64,000 nucleotides of DNA from JAPOXR01 sp963664715. GTDB taxonomy: Bacteria; Pseudomonadota; Alphaproteobacteria; Rhodobacterales; Rhodobacteraceae. Location of the stretch: positions 105,924 through 169,923 of the forward strand of contig CAXXUY010000017.1 of assembly GCA_963664715.2 (NCBI GenBank). The letters are read 5' to 3'. Every line of letters begins with the position of its first letter. Within the stretch, counting starts at the first letter, position 1. Below are positions 35,993 to 44,647 of this stretch, one piece after another. A program made the position numbers and the translations under genes. The notes below the pieces were generated by a model. The model saw only the letters and a program-made list of their open reading frames with translations, ran no database searches and was not told where the DNA came from.

Positions 35993-37684
35993 ATGCGCAC
36001 AAACAGCATCAGGGACGAACTCGTCGCAAAGACGGGATTTTTCACTGGACTACATCCAGGAATGGGTATCGCGGCAAAATTCATGGTGGTCGCATTCGTG
36101 CTGTTTACGATCATAAATGTCGATTTTGCCGGGAAGGTATACGGAACACTCCGGGGATGGGTCGAAAGCGGCCTGAGTTGGTACTACATCACTGCCGTGA
36201 CCATCCTGCTCGGAGTCTGCCTTTTCCTCATGTTCTCGAAATGGGGGAAAATTAAGCTCGGGGACGACGACAGCACGCCGGAATTCAGCAATTTCTCCTG
36301 GTTCGCCATGTTGTTCTCTGCTGGAGTCGGTATTGGAATACTGTTCTTCGGTGTCGCTGAACCGGTCTTCTACTTCGATAACTCCGGCGCGTTCGGGTAT
36401 CCCAACAACCCGCATGCCGACATGCAGGGCCACGGGGAGATGACAATTCTCCGGGCCGTCGATGCCATGCGCGTCACGTATTTCCACTGGGGATTTCACG
36501 GTTGGGCCGTATACGTGGTTGTCGGCCTTTGCCTGGCATATTTCGGCTTTCGCAAGAAGCTCCCCCTGACACTTCGGTCCTCGCTGTATCCGATCATCGG
36601 TGACCGGATATACGGCCCGATCGGTCATGCAGTTGACTTGCTGGCGGTGTTCGGAACGGTGTTCGGTGTTGCAACTTCACTGGGCCTTGGTGTCAGCCAG
36701 ATGGCAACAGGTCTGAACGTCCTGTTTGGAGTCAGTGACGGCATCGTCACCAAGATGCTCTTGATCCTGGTCATCTCGATCGTTGCGACGTTGTCCGCGG
36801 TCTCGGGAGTTGGAAAGGGAATTCGAATCATATCCGAGTGGAATATCTGGCTTTCGATCATCCTTCTTGCCGCGTTCGTGGCTGTCGGGCCGTTTACCTG
36901 GCTTATGAGTTTCTTCGTCACGTCGTTCGGCGACTACATCTGGAACGTCATTCCGATGGGCTTCTGGACAGCGAATGAAGGACCGGAAGTCGATTGGCAA
37001 GGCGGCTGGACCATCTTCTACTGGGGATGGTGGATATCCTGGGCGCCATTCGTAGGTATGTTCATTGCAAGGATATCCCGGGGCAGGACAATTCGCGAGT
37101 TCATGGTTGGCGTCATGTTTGTTCCGACAACCATCGCGTTCTTCTGGCTGTGCATGTTCGGCGGCAACGCAATCTGGCAGGAACTCAACTCGGCAGGAGG
37201 TCCAGGAGTTGCCGGCGGCGCAGGCGTCATCGAGACGGTGAGAAACTGGGATCTCCCGGCGGCGCTCTACACGACCATCGGCAATCTCGGCACAACATCC
37301 TGGATGGGTGACGTGAGTTGGATCTCGTGGCCGTTATCAGCGCTGGCGACACTCCTGCTGGCTTCCTGGTTCATTACCTCTTCCGACTCGGGAACACTGG
37401 TCATTACAACCATGCTGTCGATGGGGGATGATAACCCGCCGAAGATGTTTCGGGTAATCTGGGGCCTTGGCGAGGGATTTGTGGCCGCCGTCCTCTTGTT
37501 TGCGGGAGGGCTTGCGGCTTTGCAGACCGCTTCAATTGCCGCGGGATTCCCGATTTCGTTCGTGCTGCTGGCAATGGCATGGGGCCTGGTCAAGTCCTTG
37601 GCAGAGGACCCGAGTGCCGTTCCGGCACCGGATCGCGATGTTGCGCCTGACGGGACTCGAGTGGCACAGGAATTGCACGCTTAG
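35993..37684 (+). CDS. BCCT family transporter (betaine/carnitine/choline type)
   Basis: A 563-residue inner-membrane carrier with about 12 hydrophobic segments. The family core is clear: FSAGVGIGILFFGVAEP near 103-119, HWGFHGWAVY near 166-175 and the substrate-cage segment IFYWGWWISWAPFVGMFIARISRGRT near 340-365, including the aromatic box tryptophans that hold quaternary ammonium groups. The exact solute is not deducible. Motif GIG rather than GMG at the unwound helix suggests sodium coupling, as in BetP. ATG at 35993 has GGAGGG upstream; the open frame to 35927 has no site. It stands alone between its promoter and a strong hairpin. Confidence 0.93.
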   Translation: MRTNSIRDELVAKTGFFTGLHPGMGIAAKFMVVAFVLFTIINVDFAGKVYGTLRGWVESGLSWYYITAVTILLGVCLFLMFSKWGKIKLGDDDSTPEFSNFSWFAMLFSAGVGIGILFFGVAEPVFYFDNSGAFGYPNNPHADMQGHGEMTILRAVDAMRVTYFHWGFHGWAVYVVVGLCLAYFGFRKKLPLTLRSSLYPIIGDRIYGPIGHAVDLLAVFGTVFGVATSLGLGVSQMATGLNVLFGVSDGIVTKMLLILVISIVATLSAVSGVGKGIRIISEWNIWLSIILLAAFVAVGPFTWLMSFFVTSFGDYIWNVIPMGFWTANEGPEVDWQGGWTIFYWGWWISWAPFVGMFIARISRGRTIREFMVGVMFVPTTIAFFWLCMFGGNAIWQELNSAGGPGVAGGAGVIETVRNWDLPAALYTTIGNLGTTSWMGDVSWISWPLSALATLLLASWFITSSDSGTLVITTMLSMGDDNPPKMFRVIWGLGEGFVAAVLLFAGGLAALQTASIAAGFPISFVLLAMAWGLVKSLAEDPSAVPAPDRDVAPDGTRVAQELHA

Positions 37685-37727
37685 GCTGACAGGGCGCAAG
37701 GGCTCTGGAGCAGACCAACCACGGTTT

Positions 37728-37751
37728 CGGGCGAAGCCCAGGCTTCGCCCG
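37728..37751 (+). terminator. Strong hairpin after the BCCT gene
   Basis: A perfect 11-bp inverted repeat, CGGGCGAAGCC and GGCTTCGCCCG, with only CA between the arms (the real loop would open to six bases). It starts 44 bases after the BCCT stop and is followed by ATTGAAGAAT rather than a T-run. It is probably a terminator or a processed 3' structure. Confidence 0.6.
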
Positions 37752-38118
37752 ATTGAAGAATCGGGTCGACGGGCCGGAATCCGGCAATCGGGTTCACTCT
37801 CCGCCCCATGGAATCGGATTGATCCGGTCGGCAGGGCGGCAGGTTTGCCTGCGGGCCATGGTCATGGCAGGCACCGGACCGAGGCGGTCCGGCCTTACAG
37901 ACATGCTGCCTGCCATTTTCACGGGAGTCATTCCCGGACAATTCAGCCGGATTGTGAAATCCGGATGCTCACACCTTGAATTGGTGCTCTTTCAGAAATA
38001 GATGGCGCAGGGTTCCGACAGGATTGTCGGTACCAATCCATGCGCGTGGCGGGGGCGGGCTGCAAACCGGCCCGACTCTTGCACTCATGGATCCGATCGA
38101 AGGAGTATTCCATTCGCC
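37752..38118. other. Intergenic region with further inverted repeats, upstream of trxB
   Basis: No gene recognised. It contains a second hairpin, CCGGACC and GGTCCGG with a five-base loop at 37874-37892, and several short GC palindromes. The trxB promoter is expected in the last 150 bases; an AAGGAG ribosome site is at 38100. Confidence 0.5.
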
Positions 38119-39066
38119 ATGAAAGAAAACAGACATTCACGCCTTGCCATTGTCGGCTCCGGGCCAACCGGTTGCACGGCCGCGATCTATGCAGCGCGGG
38201 CCATGCTGCGACCAATCATGTTCCGGGGAATCCAGCCGGGCGGCCAACTGACGATAACGACTGATGTCGAGAACTGGCCGGGTGACGAAATGGTGTTGGG
38301 GCCGGATCTCATGGTTCGTATGGAAGCGCACGCACAGTCCCTGGGGGTACGGTTGGTTTCGGATCACATTTCAGAACTGGATCTTAATACACGGCCATTC
38401 CGCCTGACCGGCGATGGAGGAGAGCGCTACACGACTGACAGCGTGATCCTGGCCACCGGCGCCCAGGCAAAATGGCTGGGGTTACCGTCAGAGGAGAAAT
38501 TCAAGGGCTTCGGCGTATCGGCCTGCGCGACCTGCGATGGCTTCTTCTTCAGGGACAGGCACGTCCTGGTCATTGGCGGCGGCAACACTGCGACCGAAGA
38601 AGCGCTGTTCCTGACAAAGTTCGCATCCAGGGTAACGCTGGTTCACAGACGGGACGAACTTCGTTCGGACAAGATCCTGCAAGACCGACTGTTCAGGAAC
38701 CAAAAGATCGAACCTCTCTGGAACAGTGTAGTCGAAGAGATCCTGGGCAAGGAGGATCCAAGGGAAGTAACAGGAGCCCGTCTTCGGAATGTCGCGGACG
38801 GAACCGAGTCCGTCTTGGCTTGCGACGGCGTGTTCATCGCGATTGGCCACTCTCCTGCTTCGGAACTTGTGGCCAGCCAGTTGAAAACACGCAATGGCGG
38901 TTATGTTGTCACCGAACCGGGCACGACCAGGACATCGGTTCCCGGTGTCTTTGCTGCGGGTGACCTGGTCGACGATGTCTACCGCCAGGCAGTCACATCG
39001 GCCGGCATGGGCTGCATGGCAGCACTCGACGCGGAAAGGTTCCTCTCTGAACTCAGCGACAGCTGA
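38119..39066 (+). CDS. trxB: Thioredoxin reductase
   Basis: A 315-residue FAD/NADPH enzyme that keeps thioredoxin reduced in the cytoplasm. FAD motif GSGPTG is at 13-18, the redox-active CATC is at 136-139 followed by DGFFFRD, the NADPH motif GGGNTATEEA is near 155-164 and the second FAD motif GVFAAGDLVD is near 276-285. All catalytic features are intact and the length is standard. ATG at 38119 has AAGGAG 13 bases upstream. It converges on the heat-shock gene with only nine bases between stops. Confidence 0.95.
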   Translation: MKENRHSRLAIVGSGPTGCTAAIYAARAMLRPIMFRGIQPGGQLTITTDVENWPGDEMVLGPDLMVRMEAHAQSLGVRLVSDHISELDLNTRPFRLTGDGGERYTTDSVILATGAQAKWLGLPSEEKFKGFGVSACATCDGFFFRDRHVLVIGGGNTATEEALFLTKFASRVTLVHRRDELRSDKILQDRLFRNQKIEPLWNSVVEEILGKEDPREVTGARLRNVADGTESVLACDGVFIAIGHSPASELVASQLKTRNGGYVVTEPGTTRTSVPGVFAAGDLVDDVYRQAVTSAGMGCMAALDAERFLSELSDS

Positions 39067-39075
39067 CAGGCACTT

Positions 39076-39492
39076 CTACTGCTGCGGATTGATCTCGACC
39101 TGCCTGACGCGGGGTTCCTCGACTCTCCGTTCCAGATCGATATGAAGCAAACCGTTTTCGAGTGATGCCGACTTGACTTCCATGCCCTCGGCAAGGACAA
39201 AGCTCCGCTGGAATTGCCTGGCTGCAATTCCCCGATGGAGGAACACCCTCTCGCGCTTCTCCGGCGGCTGCTTCCCCCTGATGACCAGTTGCTGATCCTC
39301 GACTGTTACAGATATGCCATCCTCGCTGAACCCGGCAACGGCGATTGATATCCTGATGACGTTGTTTGAATATTGTTCAATATTATAGGGCGGATAGCCA
39401 TCATTTGTGCTCTTTTCCGTCCGTTCGAGCAATCTGTCGATCTGGTCGAAGCCGAGCAGCAGTGGGTGTGCGCCAAAGGTCAGTTTTGCCAT
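39076..39492 (-). CDS. Small heat-shock protein, Hsp20/IbpA family
   Basis: A 138-residue protein with an alpha-crystallin domain from about 32 to 125. The YPPYNIEQYSNNVIRISIAVAGF segment and the GIAARQFQRSFVLAEGMEV segment are characteristic of IbpA/HspH class A small heat-shock proteins, which hold unfolding proteins for refolding. ATG at 39492 has GGAGG seven bases upstream; a second ATG four codons earlier lacks it. No ROSE-type RNA thermometer was recognised in the leader, though I could not fold it reliably. Confidence 0.92.
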   Translation of the reverse strand: MAKLTFGAHPLLLGFDQIDRLLERTEKSTNDGYPPYNIEQYSNNVIRISIAVAGFSEDGISVTVEDQQLVIRGKQPPEKRERVFLHRGIAARQFQRSFVLAEGMEVKSASLENGLLHIDLERRVEEPRVRQVEINPQQ

Positions 39493-39918
39493 AACGTCCT
39501 CCATCCAGTTGCCGGATGCCGGTCGATTGAGTTGCTGTCCGCCTACCGATACCAGTTCAGGTCAATTCAAGCCACGTCAAACTGGTTCGTTAAGTTGCGT
39601 GCCGTGACTTGTGTCGGAATTCGAATTCCGGCTCAATCCCGACCGGGCCCTAATGGCCAGGAAGGAGTCCGCCGCAGAGGCGACTGACACGCCGGGACGC
39701 CAGCGGGAATTCGCCGGCAGGGCGCATCAACCGGTCCGTGCAGGCGAAGTGTCAAGAATTGAACAGGCCGAAAGGCAGCGCCGGGTTCTTCGATCGCTTC
39801 TGGCAACTGCTTCCGGAGCAGTTCGGGGGCAAGTCAGACTTGTGCGCCGATGGATCCGCCCGGGTCGCCTTGACCACTCGAATCCTGGTCTTGAAGGCCG
39901 GGGAGAGCCCCAAATGGA
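39493..39918. other. Intergenic region between hsp20 and groEL
   Basis: About 425 bases with no recognised gene. It contains the leader and presumably the promoter of the minus-strand hsp20 gene, and the sequence beyond the groEL terminator. An open frame on the plus strand at 39611-40054 runs into antisense groEL and has no family features. Confidence 0.5.
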
Positions 39919-39939
39919 AAGGGGGCCGCTGGCCCCCTT
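39919..39939 (-). terminator. Terminator of groESL
   Basis: A perfect 9-bp stem, AAGGGGGCC and GGCCCCCTT, with a three-base loop lies 24 bases beyond the groEL stop on the minus strand. On that strand the second arm continues as TTTCCATTT, a modest T-rich tail. Confidence 0.7.
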
Positions 39940-39962
39940 CCAAGATTTTCTCAGGCAGTGCC

Positions 39963-41600
39963 TTACATCATGCCGCCCATGCCGCCCATGTCCGGGGGCA
40001 TCGGGGTATTGCTCTTCGGCTCGGGCTTCTCGGCGACCATGGCTTCGGTCGTGATCAGCAGGCCCGCTATGGAAGCAGCGTCCTCGAGAGCCGTGCGAAC
40101 GACCTTGGCCGGGTCGATCACTCCGAACTCGAACATGTCGCCATATTCCTCGGTCTGCGCATTGAATCCGTAGTTTGCCTTGCTGGACTCGCGAACCTTC
40201 GCGGCGACAATGCCCGCATCGACACCGGAGTTCTCGGCGATCTGACGAAGGGGAGCCTCCAAAGCACGACGAACGATCGTGACCCCGGCGCTCTGGTCTG
40301 CATTTTCACCCTTGACGCCTTCCAGCGCGTTGGCGGCGGCGACGAGTGCCACGCCACCTCCGGCGACGATACCTTCCTGGACTGCTGCCCGGGTCGAATT
40401 CAGCGCATCGTCAACGCGATCCTTCCGCTCCTTGACTTCGACCTCCGTCGCACCGCCAACCCGAATGACCGCAACACCACCGGCAAGCTTGGCAAGCCTT
40501 TCCTGGAGCTTTTCGCGGTCATAGTCAGACGTCGTCTCTTCGATCTGCTGCCTGATCTGGCTGACCCGGCCCTCGATCTCGGCCTTTTCGCCAGCACCAT
40601 CAACGATCGTCGTGTCGTCCTTGGTGATGGAGACCTTCTTGGCAGTTCCGAGCATGTCGATGCCGACATTCTCCAGCTTCATGCCGAGATCCTCGGAAAT
40701 GACCTGGCCACCTGTCAGAATTGCGATGTCCTGAAGCATGGCCTTACGGCGGTCTCCGAATCCGGGAGCCTTGACGCCGGCGATCTTCAGGCCGCCACGC
40801 AGTTTGTTGACGACGAGTGTCGCAAGCGCTTCGCCTTCAATGTCCTCGGCGATGATCATCAGCGGCTTACCCGACTGAATCACGGATTCGAGCAACGGAA
40901 CCATCGGCTGAAGCGACGACAGCTTTTTCTCGTGCAGGAGGATGTAAACCTCTTCAAGTTCGGCCGTCATCTTGTCCGCATTCGTAACGAAGTAGGGCGA
41001 AAGGTAACCGCGGTCGAACTGCATGCCTTCAACGACATCCGTCTCCGTCTCCAGTCCCTTGTTCTCTTCGACGGTAATGACTCCCTCATTGCCGACCTTT
41101 TGCATGGCGTCAGAAATCTGGTCGCCGATTTCCTTTTCGCCATTGGCTGAAATGGTTCCGACCTGGGCAACTTCCGCCGAGTGCTTGACTTCCTTGGCAT
41201 TCGTCCTGATGTGTTCCACCACCTTGCCGACTGCCAGATCAACGCCCCGCTTGAGGTCCATCGGGTTCATGCCGGCGGCAACAGATTTCAATCCCTCTGT
41301 AACGATGGAATGTGCGAGTACTGTTGCAGTGGTCGTTCCGTCACCCGCTTCGTCATTGGTGCGGGATGCGACTTCCCTCACCATCTGCGCGCCCATATTC
41401 TCGAACTTGTCCTCGAGTTCGATCTCCTTGGCGACCGCAACACCGTCCTTGGTGATACGAGGCGCTCCGAACGACTTGTCCAGAACCACGTTGCGACCCT
41501 TCGGCCCGAGCGTTACGCGGACGGAGTCTGAGAGCGTGTTGATACCCTTGAGCATTCTGTTCCGGGCATCGTTGTTGAATTTGACTTCTTTCGCTGCCAT
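39963..41600 (-). CDS. groEL: Chaperonin GroEL (60 kDa)
   Basis: A 545-residue chaperonin subunit of usual length. It starts AAKEVKFNNDARNRMLKGIN and contains the nucleotide site VTLGPKGRNVVLDKSFG (about 29-45), the GDGTTTATVLA motif (about 86-96) and the C-terminal GGMGGMM tail that lines the cavity. It folds cytoplasmic proteins in the GroES-capped tetradecamer. It lies 44 bases after groES on the same transcript, under CIRCE control. Confidence 0.99.
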   Translation of the reverse strand: MAAKEVKFNNDARNRMLKGINTLSDSVRVTLGPKGRNVVLDKSFGAPRITKDGVAVAKEIELEDKFENMGAQMVREVASRTNDEAGDGTTTATVLAHSIVTEGLKSVAAGMNPMDLKRGVDLAVGKVVEHIRTNAKEVKHSAEVAQVGTISANGEKEIGDQISDAMQKVGNEGVITVEENKGLETETDVVEGMQFDRGYLSPYFVTNADKMTAELEEVYILLHEKKLSSLQPMVPLLESVIQSGKPLMIIAEDIEGEALATLVVNKLRGGLKIAGVKAPGFGDRRKAMLQDIAILTGGQVISEDLGMKLENVGIDMLGTAKKVSITKDDTTIVDGAGEKAEIEGRVSQIRQQIEETTSDYDREKLQERLAKLAGGVAVIRVGGATEVEVKERKDRVDDALNSTRAAVQEGIVAGGGVALVAAANALEGVKGENADQSAGVTIVRRALEAPLRQIAENSGVDAGIVAAKVRESSKANYGFNAQTEEYGDMFEFGVIDPAKVVRTALEDAASIAGLLITTEAMVAEKPEPKSNTPMPPDMGGMGGMM

Positions 41601-41644
41601 TTCCTTGTTTCCTTAGTCTTTTGTTGAACTCTTCAGCCACACTC

Positions 41645-41932
41645 TCAGGTGATGATTCCGAGGATGTCACTCTCCTTCATGATCAGCAGTTCCTCGCCAT
41701 CAAGGGTGACTTCGGTCCCGGACCACTTGCCGAACAGCACACGATTGCCCTTCTTGACCGCCATCGGAATCAACTCGCCGGAGTCCTTGCGGGCGCCTTC
41801 GCCACAAGCGATGATTTCTCCTTCTGCGGGTTTTTCCTTTGCGGAATCCGGGATGATTAAGCCGCCCTTGGTCTTCTCGTCACCTTCAATGCGGCGAACA
41901 AGAACTCTGTCGTGCAAGGGATTAAACGCCAT
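41645..41932 (-). CDS. groES: Co-chaperonin GroES (10 kDa)
   Basis: A 95-residue GroES of usual length. The PLHDRVLVRRIEGDEKTKGGLIIPD segment carries the mobile loop that docks on GroEL, and the C-terminus ends in ESDILGIIT. AGGAGG lies eight bases before the ATG. Transcription is expected from the promoter at 42019-42047 and is controlled by the adjoining CIRCE operator. Confidence 0.98.
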   Translation of the reverse strand: MAFNPLHDRVLVRRIEGDEKTKGGLIIPDSAKEKPAEGEIIACGEGARKDSGELIPMAVKKGNRVLFGKWSGTEVTLDGEELLIMKESDILGIIT

Positions 41933-41980
41933 ATGAACGCCTCCTAAGTATTGTCCATCTGTTACCGGGTGGGCTTCCGA

Positions 41981-42015
41981 TCGTTAGCACTCACCACCCT
42001 TGAGTGCTAACGATG
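41981..42015. promoter_or_regulatory. CIRCE operator of groESL (HrcA site)
   Basis: The consensus TTAGCACTC-N9-GAGTGCTAA is matched perfectly at 41985-42011. The palindrome extends four more bases on each side (ATCG and CGAT), giving 13-bp arms. HrcA repressor binds CIRCE and leaves when GroEL is busy with unfolded protein. No hrcA gene is in this window. Confidence 0.97.
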
Positions 42016-42018
42016 CTG

Positions 42019-42047
42019 AATTAGGAAGTTGACCCCCAATTGTCAAC
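42019..42047 (-). promoter_or_regulatory. Likely sigma-70 promoter of groESL
   Basis: On the minus strand a perfect TTGACA (42042-42047) is followed after 17 bases by TAATTC (42019-42024). Transcription would start within or at the edge of the CIRCE element, the usual layout for HrcA control. The -10 match is poor, so the exact element is uncertain. Confidence 0.5.
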
Positions 42048-42180
42048 CGCGGAATTGAAATTATTTTGGGATGGAGACGGCAGGCTTGATCTCGGCAGTT
42101 GCGGATTGGACCTGCTGCGATGACTGACCCGTGGTGCCTAGCTGGTGACTCAGCACGACCCGATCAAGCCCGGGGGCGGA

Positions 42181-42975
42181 TTATTCCACAGCCGAACTCA
42201 GGCAGACCTCGCCGTGGAACTCGCGCCGCCAGCTCTCGCTATCCCCCGTTTCTGCAATCAGTGCCAGGTAATCGGGGATCAGGATCTTCCTTCGCCCCTC
42301 GATCCTGATCAACCCGTCGCCCTGCAGATCCGAGAATCGCCGGGACACGGTCTCTATGGTGAGACCAAGATATTCGGCAATGTCCGAGCGTGCAAATGGC
42401 AGTTCAATTTTCGCGGAGATACCGATCTTGCGGCGCATGTGCCTCGCATCATGCTGAACGAGCAGCGCGAACAGGCTGGTCAGTCGCTCGCGCGATGTTG
42501 CTCGACCCAGCACAAGCATCCACAGCCTGGCGGCATCAAGTTCGTCCAAGGTCATTTCAAGCAACCGCCGGCTCACTGCTGGACTTGCCTGCAGAATTCG
42601 TTCGAAATCACCGATCCGGAACTCGCACAGTTGGACTTCGGTCCCGGCGATGATGTCGAATGCCGCTTCCCTTCGCCCAGGGCGTCCGATGAAGTCGCCG
42701 GGCATCAGCAGGCCAACCATCTGACGCCGCCCATCTTCCAACGATCGCCTCAGATACGCCGATCCCCTGATCAGCGACCCAACCGATGTCATTGGTTCGC
42801 CGGCCCGCATGATGGGCGCACCCTTCGAAAAGCTGCTTATGCGCCTGATCGCCTTGAACTGCTCGAATTCCTCGGGATTGCAACGCGAACAGACTGCATG
42901 GTCGCGGACAGGACAGACAGAACAATCAAATTTGTCGGTGGTGGGGCCGGTTGCATCGCGTGAGGTGACTTGCAT
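42181..42975 (-). CDS. fnrL: Crp/Fnr family oxygen-responsive regulator, FnrL-like
   Basis: A 264-residue transcription factor. N-terminal cysteines Cys18, Cys21 and Cys29 (CX2CX7C) plus Cys117 match the 4Fe-4S ligands of alphaproteobacterial FnrL rather than the CX2CX5C of E. coli Fnr; Cys32 is an extra. A cyclic-nucleotide-type beta-roll (about 38-150), dimer helix and a winged helix-turn-helix follow. The recognition helix contains ETVSR, which fits the E-xx-SR code for TTGAT half-sites. ATG at 42975 was preferred to TTG at 42996. It is divergent from narK, whose promoter holds a perfect FNR box. Confidence 0.9.
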   Translation of the reverse strand: MQVTSRDATGPTTDKFDCSVCPVRDHAVCSRCNPEEFEQFKAIRRISSFSKGAPIMRAGEPMTSVGSLIRGSAYLRRSLEDGRRQMVGLLMPGDFIGRPGRREAAFDIIAGTEVQLCEFRIGDFERILQASPAVSRRLLEMTLDELDAARLWMLVLGRATSRERLTSLFALLVQHDARHMRRKIGISAKIELPFARSDIAEYLGLTIETVSRRFSDLQGDGLIRIEGRRKILIPDYLALIAETGDSESWRREFHGEVCLSSAVE

Positions 42976-43152
42976 TTGATTCTCGACCGGTAGCAATCCT
43001 TAACACCTGTTCTTGAGCTGGAATGCCTCCGGTCCGAACGAACCGAATGCCAGTCATTCCGCGACGGCGTTCCCTCCGATTGACACCGTTGACGTCCGAC
43101 CGACGCGCATCCGGCTCCGGGGCCCCTCACCCTGCTCCACAAGTACAAAAAC

Positions 43153-43194
43153 TTGATTCAAATCAAGGAAGCGGTTCGCTGAATGGCTTAGACT
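43153..43194 (+). promoter_or_regulatory. FNR box and class II promoter of narK
   Basis: TTGATTCAAATCAA at 43153-43166 is a perfect match to the FNR consensus TTGAT-N4-ATCAA. A -10 element TAGACT at 43189-43194 puts the predicted start at about 43201, so the box is centred at -41.5, the classical activator position. The narK ATG is about 37 bases further on. No -35 element is visible, as expected for an activator-dependent promoter. Confidence 0.88.
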
Positions 43195-43237
43195 GTATTC
43201 AAATCTCGTGCAAGCCACTCAACAGAACTGAACACGA

Positions 43238-44593
43238 ATGAACACCTTGGACCACGTTTCCCGGGGCGACAGCAACCGGGCCCTCGTGCTGAGCACGCTC
43301 GCTTTCACGACCTGTTTTGCAGTCTGGACAATCTTCTCGGTCATTGGCGTAACGATCAAGGAAGAACTTGGACTGTCGGATACCGAATTCGGCCTGCTGG
43401 TGGCCACTCCGGTGCTGACAGGTTCTGTCAGCAGGATTTTTCTCGGTGTATGGACCGAGCAGTTCGGCGGCCGCATCATGTTTCCGCTGCAGATGGTTCT
43501 GACGGCAGTAGCGACCTGGTTGCTGACCTGGGCCCACTCATACTACATGATTCTCCTTGCCGCCCTGGGACTCGGGCTCGCCGGGGGATCGTTCATCGTC
43601 GGTGTTTCATACGTCTCCCGGTGGTACACCAAGGAGTTGCAGGGCACGGCACTCGGAATATTCGGGGCGGGCAATGTCGGCGCAGCCATTACGAATTTTG
43701 CCGCGCCATTCCTGGTCGTGGCGCTCGGTTGGGAAGATGCGGCAAGGGTCTATGCGATCATTCTGGCAGTTGCGGCGGTGCTGTTCTTCCTGCTTGCAAA
43801 GAATGACCCAGTTACGGAATGGAGAAAGAACACCGGGGCCGGGGCCGTTTCCACGTCAGAGCAACTTGCCCCGCTCAGAAATATCCAGGTCTGGAGGTTT
43901 GCAACCTATTACTTCTTTGTCTTCGGTGCGTTCGTTGCACTGGCGTCATTCCTGCCGAGATACTATGTGGGCGCATACGGCCTGAGCCTGACCACGGCCG
44001 GTGTTCTCGCAGGTCTGTACTCGCTGCCCGGATCGGTGTTCCGGGTGCTTGGCGGATGGATGTCTGACCGGTTCGGTGCCCGCTTCGTGATGTATCTGAC
44101 ATTCTTCATCTCGCTGATTTGCTTGTTCATCATGAGTTATCCGGACACCTCCTACGAAGTTAACGGAATCGAAGGCACCATTGCATTCACGATTGGTGTC
44201 TCCCTGCACGTATTTGTCGTGCTGACCGTGGTTCTCGGTTTTATGATGAGCCTGGGCAAGGCGGCCGTATACAAGCACATACCTGTCTATTACCCACATC
44301 ATGTCGGTTCTGTCGGCGGCCTCGTGGGAATGATTGGCGGCCTTGGTGGATTCGTTCTTCCAATCGCTTTCGGAATATTGCTTGACACGACAGGGATCTG
44401 GACTGCACCGTTCATGCTGCTGTTTGCCATTGTCGGGGTCTCGACGGTATGGATGCACGTGGCTATCAGGAGGATGGAACATCGCAGGCATCCGGGCCTT
44501 GCCAGCGAACTCTACCTTTCCGACGTACCGGAAGAACCGCTTCCACATCCTGACCCGAGTGCGGAAGCGCAACTGGAAACACAGAAGGCGTGA
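43238..44593 (+). CDS. narK: Nitrate/nitrite transporter, NarK1-type MFS carrier
   Basis: A 451-residue inner-membrane protein with 12 hydrophobic segments. The first nitrate signature GLGLAGGSFIVGVSYVSRW is near 107-125 and the second, GLVGMIGGLGGFVLP, is near 362-376. The sequence resembles the NarK1 branch, thought to bring in nitrate with protons to start anaerobic respiration. It heads the narK-narK-narGHJI run and is placed directly under the FNR box. The end is hydrophilic. Confidence 0.92.
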   Translation: MNTLDHVSRGDSNRALVLSTLAFTTCFAVWTIFSVIGVTIKEELGLSDTEFGLLVATPVLTGSVSRIFLGVWTEQFGGRIMFPLQMVLTAVATWLLTWAHSYYMILLAALGLGLAGGSFIVGVSYVSRWYTKELQGTALGIFGAGNVGAAITNFAAPFLVVALGWEDAARVYAIILAVAAVLFFLLAKNDPVTEWRKNTGAGAVSTSEQLAPLRNIQVWRFATYYFFVFGAFVALASFLPRYYVGAYGLSLTTAGVLAGLYSLPGSVFRVLGGWMSDRFGARFVMYLTFFISLICLFIMSYPDTSYEVNGIEGTIAFTIGVSLHVFVVLTVVLGFMMSLGKAAVYKHIPVYYPHHVGSVGGLVGMIGGLGGFVLPIAFGILLDTTGIWTAPFMLLFAIVGVSTVWMHVAIRRMEHRRHPGLASELYLSDVPEEPLPHPDPSAEAQLETQKA

Positions 44594-44647
44594 TATCGCC
44601 CGGTATCGAATTCGGCACGGCTGTGCGAAGGGTACGGAAGTGACAAA

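Noticed and set aside
39738..41150. 470-codon plus-strand frame opposite groEL
   Set aside because: groEL is certain on the minus strand and the opposing translation is a mirror artefact.
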